Assembly (NCBI GenBank): GCA_902524805.1
Contig: CABZES010000011.1
Coordinates: 1 to 43,953 of the forward strand
Reading direction: 5' to 3'
Origin: an uncultured SAR86 cluster bacterium
GTDB lineage: Bacteria; Pseudomonadota; Gammaproteobacteria; Magnimaribacterales; AG-339-G14
Length of the DNA stretch: 43,953 nt
Below, piece after piece: positions 36,766 to 43,953 of this stretch. The translations under genes and the position numbers were made by a program. The notes beneath the pieces were generated by a model. That model saw only the letters and a list, made by a program, of their open reading frames with translations, searched no databases and was not told the origin of the DNA. Position 1 is the first letter of the stretch. Every line of letters begins with the position of its first letter.

Positions 36766-37297
36766 GATTTTATCTTTTCTTATTATTTTTTTTACAGCTA
36801 ATCTTTATGCAGTAAAGACAGTCGAAGTTCTCTTTATAGAACAAAATACCCAAACTGAATCTAAAGAAAATAATTTTTCTAACGAACCTATCCTGTTAAA
36901 AGATTCCTTTGTCATATTAGATAAAGATGATTTGTATAAAGATCCTAGTCTTAAAAGTCTCGGTCCTTATAAATATATTTTAGAAGTAAAAGAAACCCGA
37001 AAAGCAAATATTTCAAATTTATCGGAAGAAAAAACTATACCCCTCAAGCTTATTAAATTTCCAAATTCCGAATATAGAGTAACTGATGGAAGTATTATTG
37101 TTGCCTTTAAGGAAGATGTTGATAAACAAACTTTTGCATCTGATTACGGCTTAGAAAGCAAAAGTGATTTTGGCTTTGGGGTAGCCTACAAGGCTATTTC
37201 ATTTGAGAATGTTGAAAAAGTTTTATCAGAAATTAAAAATGACTCAAGAGTAAAATATGCTGAATATGATTATTTTCAAACAAATATACCGCATTAA
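36755..37297 (+). CDS. secreted protein resembling a free-standing subtilase propeptide
   Basis: This 180-residue protein has a signal peptide (about 1-19, hydrophobic core, cut near L-Y-A). The last 75 residues read like the propeptide of subtilases: D-G-S-I-I-V-A-F-K-E-D, F-A-S-D-Y-G-L-E, G-V-A-Y-K-A-I-S-F, then V-L-S-E-I-K-N-D-S-R-V-K-Y-A-E-Y-D-Y, matching the K-D-P-R-V-x-Y-A-E-P-x-Y ending of such domains. Its ATG overlaps the subtilase stop by 11 bases, so both are made together. A trans-acting foldase or inhibitor for that protease is inferred, as known for the Aeromonas sobria serine protease and its ORF2 chaperone. The middle (20-100) I do not recognise. Confidence 0.7.
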   Translation: MAIKILSFLIIFFTANLYAVKTVEVLFIEQNTQTESKENNFSNEPILLKDSFVILDKDDLYKDPSLKSLGPYKYILEVKETRKANISNLSEEKTIPLKLIKFPNSEYRVTDGSIIVAFKEDVDKQTFASDYGLESKSDFGFGVAYKAISFENVEKVLSEIKNDSRVKYAEYDYFQTNIPH

Positions 37298-37371
37298 AAC
37301 TATTTCTTACTGGCAAAAATAACATTCCTATTTACCAACTTGATTGTCAAATCCGCCGCTAATATTAAAAT

Positions 37372-38349
37372 TTATTTTTTGCATCTTGAAACTTTTAGTT
37401 CTCCATTTTTACGTTTAATACATTTTTCTTTTTTTACAGTCTCAATTTTATCTCCCTTTTTGTAGAAACTAGTTCTTCTTAATTCTCCGCCTTGTCTAGT
37501 AAACATTTTTTGTTCCTTCTTCAAATCTTCTAACTTAAGCTCTTTATAGGTTTCACCAAAATTTCTGTTTTTATAGTCTTCATAAGCTCTATTGAAATGA
37601 GCTATTCTTTCGGGACCAACAGGATGAGTAGAACCATATGGAGTTTCAAATGAATATCCATCAGATAGATATAAAAGAATATTTTTTCCTTTTTGAAAAT
37701 CATAACCAGAATTCAAAAAAATTTCTAAACCTATTCTGTCTGCTTCAAGTTCTTGAGAGGGTGAAAAATTAATTCTTCCTATGTAATTACCGACTTCTGC
37801 TCCAGTATTACCAAAGATGTCTACCCAATTTGGATCACCTGTTTCCATTCCAATCCCATATCCAATAGCTGCACCTGCTATAGTTCCTAAAAGTTGACCG
37901 CCTAGAGCATTCATTCTGTCCTCTTGGAGATGATTCAATATAGCGTGAGACATTTCATGTGCCATTATTAAAGCTATTTCGTCATCATTTTTAGAAATAG
38001 AAATCATTTTTTTTGTAAATGAAATTGTTTGCATTGAACCTTCTCCAGATAAATAAGCATTTTCCACATCATGGTCTAAAATTTGAGTTCTCCAATAATT
38101 ACAATTTTGACCTTCTGATAAACTCAAACAAATTTTCTTTGCGTACGGTAGCAAAGTTGTATAGATTTCTTCTATTCTTATCTTTGCCTCATCAAGAGAT
38201 ATTTCGTTTGATTGCCTTTCTTTTATAGAACCTAATAATTCGTTTTTTGCACTAGTTAATTCAACATTATTAATATCCTGATAAACATATTTAGGAGTTG
38301 AACAGCCCGAGATGATAAAAAATAAAATTAAAATATTAAAGCACTTCAC
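37372..38349 (-). CDS. M48 family metalloprotease, lipoprotein
   Basis: This 325-residue protein has a lipoprotein signal ending in I-S-G-C (C16) and the zinc motif H131-E-M-S-H135, with the third ligand region E200-L-E-A-D204, as in M48 peptidases. A glycine-rich hydrophobic stretch (about 151-170) lies between them. The domain organisation resembles BepA/LoiP-like periplasmic proteases that monitor outer-membrane protein assembly, but no TPR region is visible. The last 60 residues are lysine-rich. The gene is convergent with the propeptide-like gene and lies 11 bases from the CaiB-type gene upstream of it on the minus strand. The substrate is unknown. Confidence 0.86.
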   Translation of the reverse strand: MKCFNILILFFIISGCSTPKYVYQDINNVELTSAKNELLGSIKERQSNEISLDEAKIRIEEIYTTLLPYAKKICLSLSEGQNCNYWRTQILDHDVENAYLSGEGSMQTISFTKKMISISKNDDEIALIMAHEMSHAILNHLQEDRMNALGGQLLGTIAGAAIGYGIGMETGDPNWVDIFGNTGAEVGNYIGRINFSPSQELEADRIGLEIFLNSGYDFQKGKNILLYLSDGYSFETPYGSTHPVGPERIAHFNRAYEDYKNRNFGETYKELKLEDLKKEQKMFTRQGGELRRTSFYKKGDKIETVKKEKCIKRKNGELKVSRCKK

Positions 38350-38360
38350 CTTAAATTCTC

Positions 38361-39545
38361 TTAACCGATTGAAACCACACCTTCTTTAATTAATCTTTCT
38401 TTTTCTTTGTCACTATATTCAATGGATGAAAGGATTTCGAGGGTATGCTCACCTAATTTTGGTGCTGGCCTAGATATCTTACTGGGCGTTTCACTAAATC
38501 GAGCTGCAGGATTTGCTTGTCTGACCTCGCCAAATCCTTCGTAATCAGTTCGTAATATTGAATCGTTAGAAATGATTTGTTCATTGCCTAATAATTCCAT
38601 ACGATCAAGCAAGGGTGCGCTAGGCACGCCTTCTTGTTGCAGACGAGTTAGGATTTCTTCACCGTTCCACTTTGAAATTTCTTCACCTGTAATTTCTTTC
38701 CTTACCTGAGCATTTGATACTCGTCCAGACGGGGTTGCAAATCTTTCATCGTCTATTAAATCCTCTCTATTTAACGCCTTGCACATTCCTTCCCACTCAG
38801 CATCTGATACCGCGCCTGCAGTGATGTATCTATCCTTAGCTTTATAAATAAGATCCTGGGTACCTTGTAGTTTACGGATATCTATTTCGTTTTCAGCATA
38901 AACAATGCCTGCCATCCCTTCCGGCCAAAAAAAAGACAACATACTATCGAGCATAGATAATTCTATATGCTGACCTACATCATTTTTTTCTCGGGCATAC
39001 AAAGCGGAAGATACAGCTTGAGCCGAGGTAAGGGCGGTGACTTTGTCGGCAATGATAATTCGAAACATTTTGGGCGTCTGAGTTTCCCTATCAGCTTGAA
39101 TGTCAGTTGCTCCAGAAAGGGCTTGAATGACTGGATCATAAACTCTCGAGTTGGCATAAGGCCCCTTGTTGCCGAAGCCGCTGATAGAGACATAAATTAT
39201 TTTTTTGTTTATCTCTCTGATGGTTTTTTCTCCTATGCCCATTCGGTCCACTGCGCCAGGACGGAAATTTTGCATAAAGACATCTGCTTCAGCAGCTAAC
39301 TTGAATAAAATTTCTTTGCCTTCCTCGGACTTAAGATTTAAGGCAATTGATTTTTTACCGCGGTTACAAGAGAAGAAAACTGGGTTCACTCCATTATGAG
39401 GCGCAGCCATATGGCGAACCAACTCTCCAGTTATAGGCTCTACTTTGATTACTTCTGCACCTTGATCAGCAAGCATCATTGCTCCGACCGGTCCTGAAAC
39501 CATGCCAGTCAAATCTAAAACTTTTACTCCTTCAAGTGGACCCAT
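38361..39545 (-). CDS. CaiB/BaiF family CoA-transferase
   Basis: This 394-residue class III CoA-transferase has the N-terminal L-x-G-V-K-V-L-D-L-T signature and G-A-E-V-I-K-V-E-P. F-R-P-G-A-V-D-R-M-G follows near 95, and the catalytic aspartate D167 lies in I-A-D-K-V. G-Q-H-I-E-L-S-M-L-D then precedes the C-terminal domain with its G-V-P-S-A-P-L-L-D. Such enzymes move CoA between carboxylic acids; relatives act in formyl-, carnitine- and bile-acid-CoA metabolism. It lies 5 bases after a GST-like gene on the same strand, so they probably share a transcript. With the thiolase and carboxyltransferase elsewhere in the window it adds to a rich acyl-CoA set. Substrate unknown. Confidence 0.92.
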   Translation of the reverse strand: MGPLEGVKVLDLTGMVSGPVGAMMLADQGAEVIKVEPITGELVRHMAAPHNGVNPVFFSCNRGKKSIALNLKSEEGKEILFKLAAEADVFMQNFRPGAVDRMGIGEKTIREINKKIIYVSISGFGNKGPYANSRVYDPVIQALSGATDIQADRETQTPKMFRIIIADKVTALTSAQAVSSALYAREKNDVGQHIELSMLDSMLSFFWPEGMAGIVYAENEIDIRKLQGTQDLIYKAKDRYITAGAVSDAEWEGMCKALNREDLIDDERFATPSGRVSNAQVRKEITGEEISKWNGEEILTRLQQEGVPSAPLLDRMELLGNEQIISNDSILRTDYEGFGEVRQANPAARFSETPSKISRPAPKLGEHTLEILSSIEYSDKEKERLIKEGVVSIG

Positions 39546-39550
39546 ATAGT

Positions 39551-40183
39551 TTAACTTTGAAAGTTTATCTCCATTGCTTTTTTAAAAGCACTTCGTTCTG
39601 ATATTTTATCTTTATATATAGTAATATTTTTTGGTAATTTGAATTCATGATAGATCGCCCAATCTAGACAAGACATTAAGAATATATCGGCTAGACCAAA
39701 ACCTTGATCTAGAACTGATTCTTTTTTTTCTAAATAAGGCTCAATAACTCGAAATTGTCTTTCCAAGTATTCTCGACATGATTTCACAACATTGGGTGCT
39801 GCCCCATAGATATCAGACAAATCATGATGTCTTCTAATAATGTAAAGACAAGTTTCATCTAACTCACCATAAATAAAACTACACCATTCATCTTCTTTGG
39901 CTAAATCTTTCGGTGTTTGAGGAATAAATAAATTATTGGATGGGAAGGTATTTTGTAAATATTTGCAAATAGCTAAGCTTTCTGAAAGCTGAAAGTCACC
40001 ATGCTCCATGAAAGGAATTTTTTGTTTAGGATTAAGCTTGGTATATTCCTCTGATAAAGTTTCACCAGTTCTTGGGCCGATTGGTAAAAGTTCATATTCG
40101 ATTTCAAGTTCTTCTGCCATCCATATAGGACGCAGACTTCTTGCGGTCTTGGAGCCCCATATTTTTATTTTCTCTGAATCCAT
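39551..40183 (-). CDS. glutathione S-transferase family protein
   Basis: This 210-residue protein has the GST N-terminal thioredoxin-like domain (I-K-I-W-G-S-K-T-A-R-S, then P-K-Q-K-I-P-F-M-E-H-G and Q-L-S-E-S-L-A-I-C-K-Y-L, with the cis-proline and the E-S pair that binds glutathione). An all-helical C-terminal domain with F-G-L-A-D-I-F-L follows. A catalytic Ser near S8 or S13 is possible. The reaction is not readable. It is first of a minus-strand group with the CaiB-type and M48 genes and is divergent from the PsiE-like gene. Confidence 0.87.
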   Translation of the reverse strand: MDSEKIKIWGSKTARSLRPIWMAEELEIEYELLPIGPRTGETLSEEYTKLNPKQKIPFMEHGDFQLSESLAICKYLQNTFPSNNLFIPQTPKDLAKEDEWCSFIYGELDETCLYIIRRHHDLSDIYGAAPNVVKSCREYLERQFRVIEPYLEKKESVLDQGFGLADIFLMSCLDWAIYHEFKLPKNITIYKDKISERSAFKKAMEINFQS

Positions 40184-40247
40184 AATTTAATTTTAGATTA
40201 AATTTAATTTTTAACTAGATTAAAAGAGCAATTTTGATGATAATTTA

Positions 40248-40661
40248 ATGATGGGAGAGGAAAAAAAATCCGTTGATGGTGTTCATTGGCTTACAGCGGC
40301 TAGTGAAAAGGTTTTATTAGTAATCATTGGGATAGCAACTTGCATAGCTTCTTTGCAATATCTGTATCAAATGTATTTGTTACAAGAAATTGTATTGGCA
40401 GATTTATTTATGCTTTTTATATTTACTGAAATTCTTGCCATGGTTGCAGCTTTTTATAGCTCTAAAAGAATTCCAGTCACCTTGCCTATTATCATTGCCA
40501 TAACTGCTCTTTGTAGGTTAATTGTTATGCAAAATAAAGACATGGATGCATTAATAATAATAGCCGAGGCTACTGCTGTATTAATTCTCGCAGGTGCAGC
40601 TTATTTAATGAGCTTAAAAGATAAATTAAGTTTAGAAAAACTAAGAAATCAACGAGATTGA
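40248..40661 (+). CDS. PsiE-like membrane protein
   Basis: This 137-residue protein has four likely membrane segments (about 20-40, 48-65, 72-90 and 98-118). It resembles the phosphate-starvation-inducible PsiE family: A-S-E-K-V-L-L-V-I-I, a F-I-F-T-E-I-L-A-M segment and a R-L-I-V-M-Q motif. The biochemical role of PsiE is not established. Two tandem ATG codons (40248 and 40251) are possible starts, with no clear ribosome site upstream. It is divergent from the GST gene across 64 AT-rich bases that must hold both promoters, though no strong hexamers stand out. Confidence 0.75.
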   Translation: MMGEEKKSVDGVHWLTAASEKVLLVIIGIATCIASLQYLYQMYLLQEIVLADLFMLFIFTEILAMVAAFYSSKRIPVTLPIIIAITALCRLIVMQNKDMDALIIIAEATAVLILAGAAYLMSLKDKLSLEKLRNQRD

Positions 40662-40715
40662 AGATTTTTAATTTTAATACAGGACTAAATTTTAATTATT
40701 TTTAAGGAGGCATAA

Positions 40716-41027
40716 ATGCTTATTCAAGTAGTTACAACGTGGGAAGGATCTCCCGCGGGATTAGAGAAAATTGTTGAAGGTTCCAAACAAGCTGGACCAA
40801 TTCATGAGTCGATGGGAGCCAAAAACCCCAGACTTTGGAGAGCTAGCGCTGGCGGAGACGTAGAAGAAGTTTATTACTCAGTTGAATTTGATTCATACGA
40901 AGCCTACGGTAAGTATATGGATGAAATGATGGGCTCCGAATGGTGGACAGGACTTATGAAGTTTCTTGAAGATGAATATCCTGACTTAAAAACTTTGGGG
41001 ACGGATGTTTATTACAATGCAATCTAA
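40716..41027 (+). CDS. small alpha/beta-barrel-like protein, unknown function
   Basis: This 103-residue protein has a pattern of alternating strands and helices typical of dimeric alpha/beta-barrel (NIPSNAP/ABM-like) proteins: M-L-I-Q-V-V-T-T-W at the start, V-Y-Y-S-V-E-F-D-S-Y-E-A-Y as a central strand-helix, and W-W-T-G-L-M-K-F-L near the end. I do not recognise a specific family. Its AAGGAGG at 40703-40709 is the strongest ribosome site on this side of the window, suggesting high expression. The stop lies 2 bases from the convergent tusA stop. No function can be assigned. Confidence 0.68.
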   Translation: MLIQVVTTWEGSPAGLEKIVEGSKQAGPIHESMGAKNPRLWRASAGGDVEEVYYSVEFDSYEAYGKYMDEMMGSEWWTGLMKFLEDEYPDLKTLGTDVYYNAI

Positions 41028-41029
41028 GT

Positions 41030-41245
41030 CTATTTTTTTTGAACTTTAAAAATCATCTGATCTTTCTTCTCTTCGAAAGAAATTAATCGATGATCAAGGA
41101 ATTCGCAAAACTTTTCTACATCTTTTTTGGCAACTGGGTCAGTTGCTATTAGCTCAACGACCTCTCCTGACTTGGATTCATGAATAGCCTTATGAAGAAG
41201 CATAATTGGTTCAGGACAAATCAGACCAGTAGCATCAATCTTCAT
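41030..41245 (-). CDS. tusA: TusA family sulfurtransferase
   Basis: This 71-residue protein has the TusA signature: D-A-T-G-L-I-C-P-E-P with catalytic C10, followed by G-E-V-V-E-L-I-A-T-D-P-V-A-K-K-D-V near residue 27 onward. TusA passes persulfide sulfur from IscS toward tRNA 2-thiouridine and other acceptors. Length is typical (E. coli 81). It overlaps the upstream cytidylyltransferase-cupin gene by 11 bases, so it is translated with it, although no functional link is obvious. The stop is 2 bases from the convergent gene. Confidence 0.9.
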   Translation of the reverse strand: MKIDATGLICPEPIMLLHKAIHESKSGEVVELIATDPVAKKDVEKFCEFLDHRLISFEEKKDQMIFKVQKK

Positions 41246-42011
41246 TTTTAAAGTATCTAAGACGTTCTATATCTTCTTCAGTAGTTTCTTCTCCATATTG
41301 AATTTCTATTACGTGGCAAGGTATATCAAAAGGATTAAAGATTTGATGCCAAGATTCTTTTTGTACATGAAAGGTATCCTCAGTATTGAGAGAAATTTCT
41401 TCAAAATTATCAGGATCCTTTTTGCTAAAATTTACTGAGCACTTACCTTTGCTGATAAACCATATTTCGTTTCTTAGGAAATGTCTTTGAAAGCTCATCC
41501 CTTTTCCAGGAGCAATAATTAATTCTTTTAACTTTAAAAAATCATTAGAAAACAAATTATAAAATTCTCCCCAAACTCTTTCTTCTTTCTCGTATTGAAA
41601 GTTTTTTAAAATCCAACTAGAAGAATTCTTTTTATCTTCTCCTCCAACGCTGAACTCGAACCTTATGTTACTAACTTGCATTTCAGGGATATTTTCTTTA
41701 GTTCGATCTCCACCGTTGCAAAAAATAATTTCATCATTTGGATGAAGCTCTTTTATTTTTTCTAATGCTTGAGAGGCGCTCCCAGCTTCGTCATCCTCAA
41801 AATTAATAACTTCGTCGACCATAGACAAATTTTCCACAATTATTTTGCGTTCTTCGAAAGGCATAAAGAATTTCTCTTTCTTTTTTATAAGCCAGGCATC
41901 ACTATTAAGAGCAACAATGAGTTTTTCGCCGAGCTTTTTAGCAGATTTAAAATAAGCAATGTGACCAGAATGGATAGGGTCAAAACCGCCACTAACAACT
42001 ACAACTTTCAT
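41235..42011 (-). CDS. cytidylyltransferase-like domain fused to a cupin
   Basis: This 258-residue two-domain protein starts with a nucleotidyltransferase of the cytidylyltransferase/HldE-C type: G-G-F-D-P-I-H-S-G-H (H14, H17) binds nucleotide, A-L-N-S-D follows, and the domain ends near 120. The second half (about 145-258) is a cupin like that of mannose-6-phosphate isomerase: I-A-P-G-K-G-M-S-F-Q-R-H, W-F-I-S-K-G-K-C-S-V-N and V-Q-K-E-S-W-H-Q-I-F-N-P. It may activate a sugar phosphate and isomerise or bind a sugar. Substrate unknown; the fusion is unusual. It overlaps tusA by 11 bases and follows the MATE gene by 26. Confidence 0.82.
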   Translation of the reverse strand: MKVVVVSGGFDPIHSGHIAYFKSAKKLGEKLIVALNSDAWLIKKKEKFFMPFEERKIIVENLSMVDEVINFEDDEAGSASQALEKIKELHPNDEIIFCNGGDRTKENIPEMQVSNIRFEFSVGGEDKKNSSSWILKNFQYEKEERVWGEFYNLFSNDFLKLKELIIAPGKGMSFQRHFLRNEIWFISKGKCSVNFSKKDPDNFEEISLNTEDTFHVQKESWHQIFNPFDIPCHVIEIQYGEETTEEDIERLRYFKNED

Positions 42012-42037
42012 GAGTGATATTTTAAGTTATTTTTGAT

Positions 42038-43450
42038 TTAAAAGACTTTAAAGTTTTTATCTCCAATAGCTTTTTTTGTGGTTTTATCAAGCCTAAAAAA
42101 AACTAATATAGAAGCTAAAATTACTCCACAACACATCCCAATCCACATGCCATAAGCGCCCAACGCAGGGAGGAAAACATCAGTTAATCCTAGCGAGTAC
42201 CCAATTGGCAAGCCGAAGAACCAAAAAGCTAAGATCATGATATACATTGGAGCCAAGGTATCTTTATAACCCCTTAGAGCTCCTTGACCAGTAAAACTAA
42301 TTCCATCGGATAGCTGCATAAATGCGGCAATAAACAATAAAGAACTTGATAGAGCAACTATAGATCTGTCGGCATTAAAAAACGAAGCGAAATAATCTCC
42401 ATAAAAAATCAAAGCAAGAAAATTAAAAGATGCCAAAGATACTGCAACGATAATTGCAAAAAAAGAAGAATATCTAGCACCAATAAAATCTCCTGCACCT
42501 AATAAATTTCCAGTTCTTACCGCTGCAGCTAAACCAACGGATAATGGCAACATAAAAGTAACGGTTGTAACTTGCATGGCTATCGAATGAGCAGCGATTG
42601 TCTGTTCACCTAAATTACTAAGTAAAAGACCACTGCCACTAAAAAGACCAAATTCAACAAAAATACATGCTCCAATTGGAAAACCTAACTTAAAAATTTC
42701 TGTTATTTTTTCTAAATTAGGTTTTTCAAATTTAGTAAACAAGTTTGCGGATTGATAAGGTTTAGAAAAGTAAATATAAATGACTAGAGCCAACAGGGCA
42801 CTCCAAGAGGAAATAGCAAAAGATATTCCGCATCCTGCTCCACCAAGCTCAGGCAGACCAAAATTCCCAAAAATAAATCCATAATTCAATATCGCGCTTA
42901 AAGTTACCATCCCTATATTTATGATTGTCACTGGAAGCGGTCTTGTTATTCCCTCGCTAAATGACTTAAGGGGTTGAAATAAAAATAACGCAGGTGTTCC
43001 TATCATTAATCCGTAAAGATAACCTTTAGTAATTTTTTGAACTTCTTTGGGAGTGCCAAAAAAATCCAATATTTGGCCGATATAACTCAAATACATAGTT
43101 ACCAATATTATTAAAGGGATGCACAACCAAAAGGCTTGTTTTAAGAGTGGACCAATTTCAGCATTTCTTTTTGCTCCGTAAAATTGAGCTACAAAAGCAG
43201 TGACGATGAACAAAGAACCGCCTAGACCAAAAAATACCGGCCAAAACAACATATTTCCTGTTGCAACTGCAGCTTGATCCAAAGTGTTGTAGCTTCCTGT
43301 CATCAAAGCAGATATGACTCCTGTAGCATGAGCTGCAAGTTGTGAAAAATAAATTGGAATTACTAAACTGGCAAAAGTTTTGATTTCAAAACTAATTTTA
43401 TTTGAAGTATCTGCAATTATTTCTGAATTTTTATCTTCGATCTCTTTCAT
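42038..43450 (-). CDS. MATE family efflux transporter
   Basis: This 470-residue membrane protein has about 12 hydrophobic segments in two similar halves, with the early I-P-I-Y-F-S-Q-L-A segment. N-M-L-F-W-P-V-F-F-G-L and A-F-V-A-Q-F-Y-G-A follow in the first half, and P-I-G-A-C-I-F-V-E-F-G and G-L-A-A-A-V-R-T-G-N-L-L-G-A in the second. This is the NorM-type MATE layout, Na+ or H+ driven export of cationic drugs or metabolites. Length is typical. The gene reads away from the partial acyltransferase gene across 45 bases. The substrate is not readable. Confidence 0.92.
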   Translation of the reverse strand: MKEIEDKNSEIIADTSNKISFEIKTFASLVIPIYFSQLAAHATGVISALMTGSYNTLDQAAVATGNMLFWPVFFGLGGSLFIVTAFVAQFYGAKRNAEIGPLLKQAFWLCIPLIILVTMYLSYIGQILDFFGTPKEVQKITKGYLYGLMIGTPALFLFQPLKSFSEGITRPLPVTIINIGMVTLSAILNYGFIFGNFGLPELGGAGCGISFAISSWSALLALVIYIYFSKPYQSANLFTKFEKPNLEKITEIFKLGFPIGACIFVEFGLFSGSGLLLSNLGEQTIAAHSIAMQVTTVTFMLPLSVGLAAAVRTGNLLGAGDFIGARYSSFFAIIVAVSLASFNFLALIFYGDYFASFFNADRSIVALSSSLLFIAAFMQLSDGISFTGQGALRGYKDTLAPMYIMILAFWFFGLPIGYSLGLTDVFLPALGAYGMWIGMCCGVILASILVFFRLDKTTKKAIGDKNFKVF

Positions 43451-43495
43451 AAAGGTAGGGTATGATACTACTTGAAACTATCTTGGAGATAAAAA

Positions 43496-43953
43496 ATTAG
43501 AAGAGATAATCGCCCCTTTTGGTTAAAGCGCATTCATTGGTGGCTTGATCAAAAATATATAAAAAATGTAATTTCTCCTCAATTTGATAAATTGGGCGTC
43601 GGTCCTTTAGTATTGGGAGTTAAATATCTTCATGTCAATGGAGAAGGTATATCGGTTGGAGATTTTGCAACTTTTATTACTGCTCCAGATTCTCATATTC
43701 ATCTAACGACTTGGAATGCTGACAAACATGATGGAAAAATAGAGATCGGAGATTTTTGTTTATTCAGCCCCGGGGTAAGAGTTTCTGCAGCTACAAAAAT
43801 TAAGATAGGAAATTCTTGCATGTTTGCAAATAGCGCCTATATTTCTGATTCAGATTGGCATGGCATTTATGATCGAGCACTTCCAGTTGGTCAGTCCAAA
43901 CAAGTTACTTTAGAAGATAACGTTTGGATCGGCGATGGAGCAATCGTAAGTAA
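43496..43953 (+). CDS. hexapeptide-repeat acyltransferase, N-terminal part
   Basis: The gene runs off the window end after about 152 codons. The later part shows left-handed beta-helix hexapeptide turns: I-E-I-G-D-F-C-L-F-S-P-G, I-K-I-G-N-S-C-M-F-A, V-T-L-E-D-N-V-W-I-G-D-G-A-I-V. These are typical of acetyl- and acyltransferases acting on sugars or small alcohols. A conserved D-W-H-x-I-Y-D-R segment (about 121-128) suggests a group common in marine gammaproteobacteria. The frame is bounded upstream by TAA 43490-43492. The first plausible start is ATT 43496, 8 bases after a GGAG (43484-43487); the first canonical start is TTG 43592, too far in. Confidence 0.8.
   Translation, partial: MRRDNRPFWLKRIHWWLDQKYIKNVISPQFDKLGVGPLVLGVKYLHVNGEGISVGDFATFITAPDSHIHLTTWNADKHDGKIEIGDFCLFSPGVRVSAATKIKIGNSCMFANSAYISDSDWHGIYDRALPVGQSKQVTLEDNVWIGDGAIVS

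Noticed and set aside
38967-39299. Open frame of 110 codons on the + strand within the CaiB-type gene
   Set aside because: It is opposite to a well-supported CoA-transferase and shows composition expected of a shadow frame.

Overview
This window is a compact, very AT-rich bacterial chromosome segment. The gene order thrS-infC-rpmI-rplT-pheS-pheT-ihfA-merR with a nearby tRNA-Pro(GGG), together with djlA, rnd, tusA and an M48 lipoprotein, indicates a gammaproteobacterium. Low GC, gaps of only a few bases, frequent TTG starts, few Shine-Dalgarno sites and several acyl-CoA genes fit a streamlined marine lineage such as SAR86. That placement is inference from gene content, not a phylogeny.

Region 1 (1-17482) is a surface-polysaccharide (O-antigen/capsule type) cluster, all on the + strand. 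It holds the end of an rmlD-like gene, FdtA/FdtB-type dTDP-amino-sugar genes, three GT4-type glycosyltransferases, a DUF4422 protein, a Wzx-type flippase and an EpsG/Wzy-type polymerase. It also holds a tightly packed set of a CapK-like adenylate-forming enzyme, a PHP phosphoesterase, a HisC-like aminotransferase, a two-domain oxidoreductase and a heparinase II/III-family protein, then an alkaline-phosphatase-fold protein. galU (17513) and rnd follow.

Region 2 (17513-24224) has galU, rnd and a small membrane protein on +. On the minus strand are a methyltransferase, a YfcE-like phosphodiesterase, a thiolase and its DUF35 partner. djlA, doxX and a frameshifted pdxH follow on +.

Region 3 (24270-33096) is the translation operon: thrS, a possible 9-codon leader ORF, infC, rpmI, rplT, pheS, a pheT lacking its EMAPII-like tRNA-binding domain, ihfA and a merR-type gene. 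Then come a cupin and an acyl-CoA carboxyltransferase whose stop codon lies inside tRNA-Pro.

Region 4 (33133-43953) starts with a large kexin-like subtilase lipoprotein overlapped by a gene for a secreted protein resembling a free-standing subtilase propeptide. Next are an M48 lipoprotein, a CaiB-type CoA-transferase and a GST (all minus), a PsiE-like membrane protein and a small alpha/beta-barrel protein (+), TusA, a cytidylyltransferase-cupin fusion and a MATE transporter (minus), and the start of a hexapeptide acyltransferase (+) that runs off the end.

The points most worth following up are the protease/propeptide pair, the stop codon inside the tRNA, the infC leader ORF, the short PheT, and the aminotransferase-PHP-CapK module. 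No IS element, CRISPR array, rRNA gene or phage gene was seen, and no gene-free stretch exceeds 100 bases.
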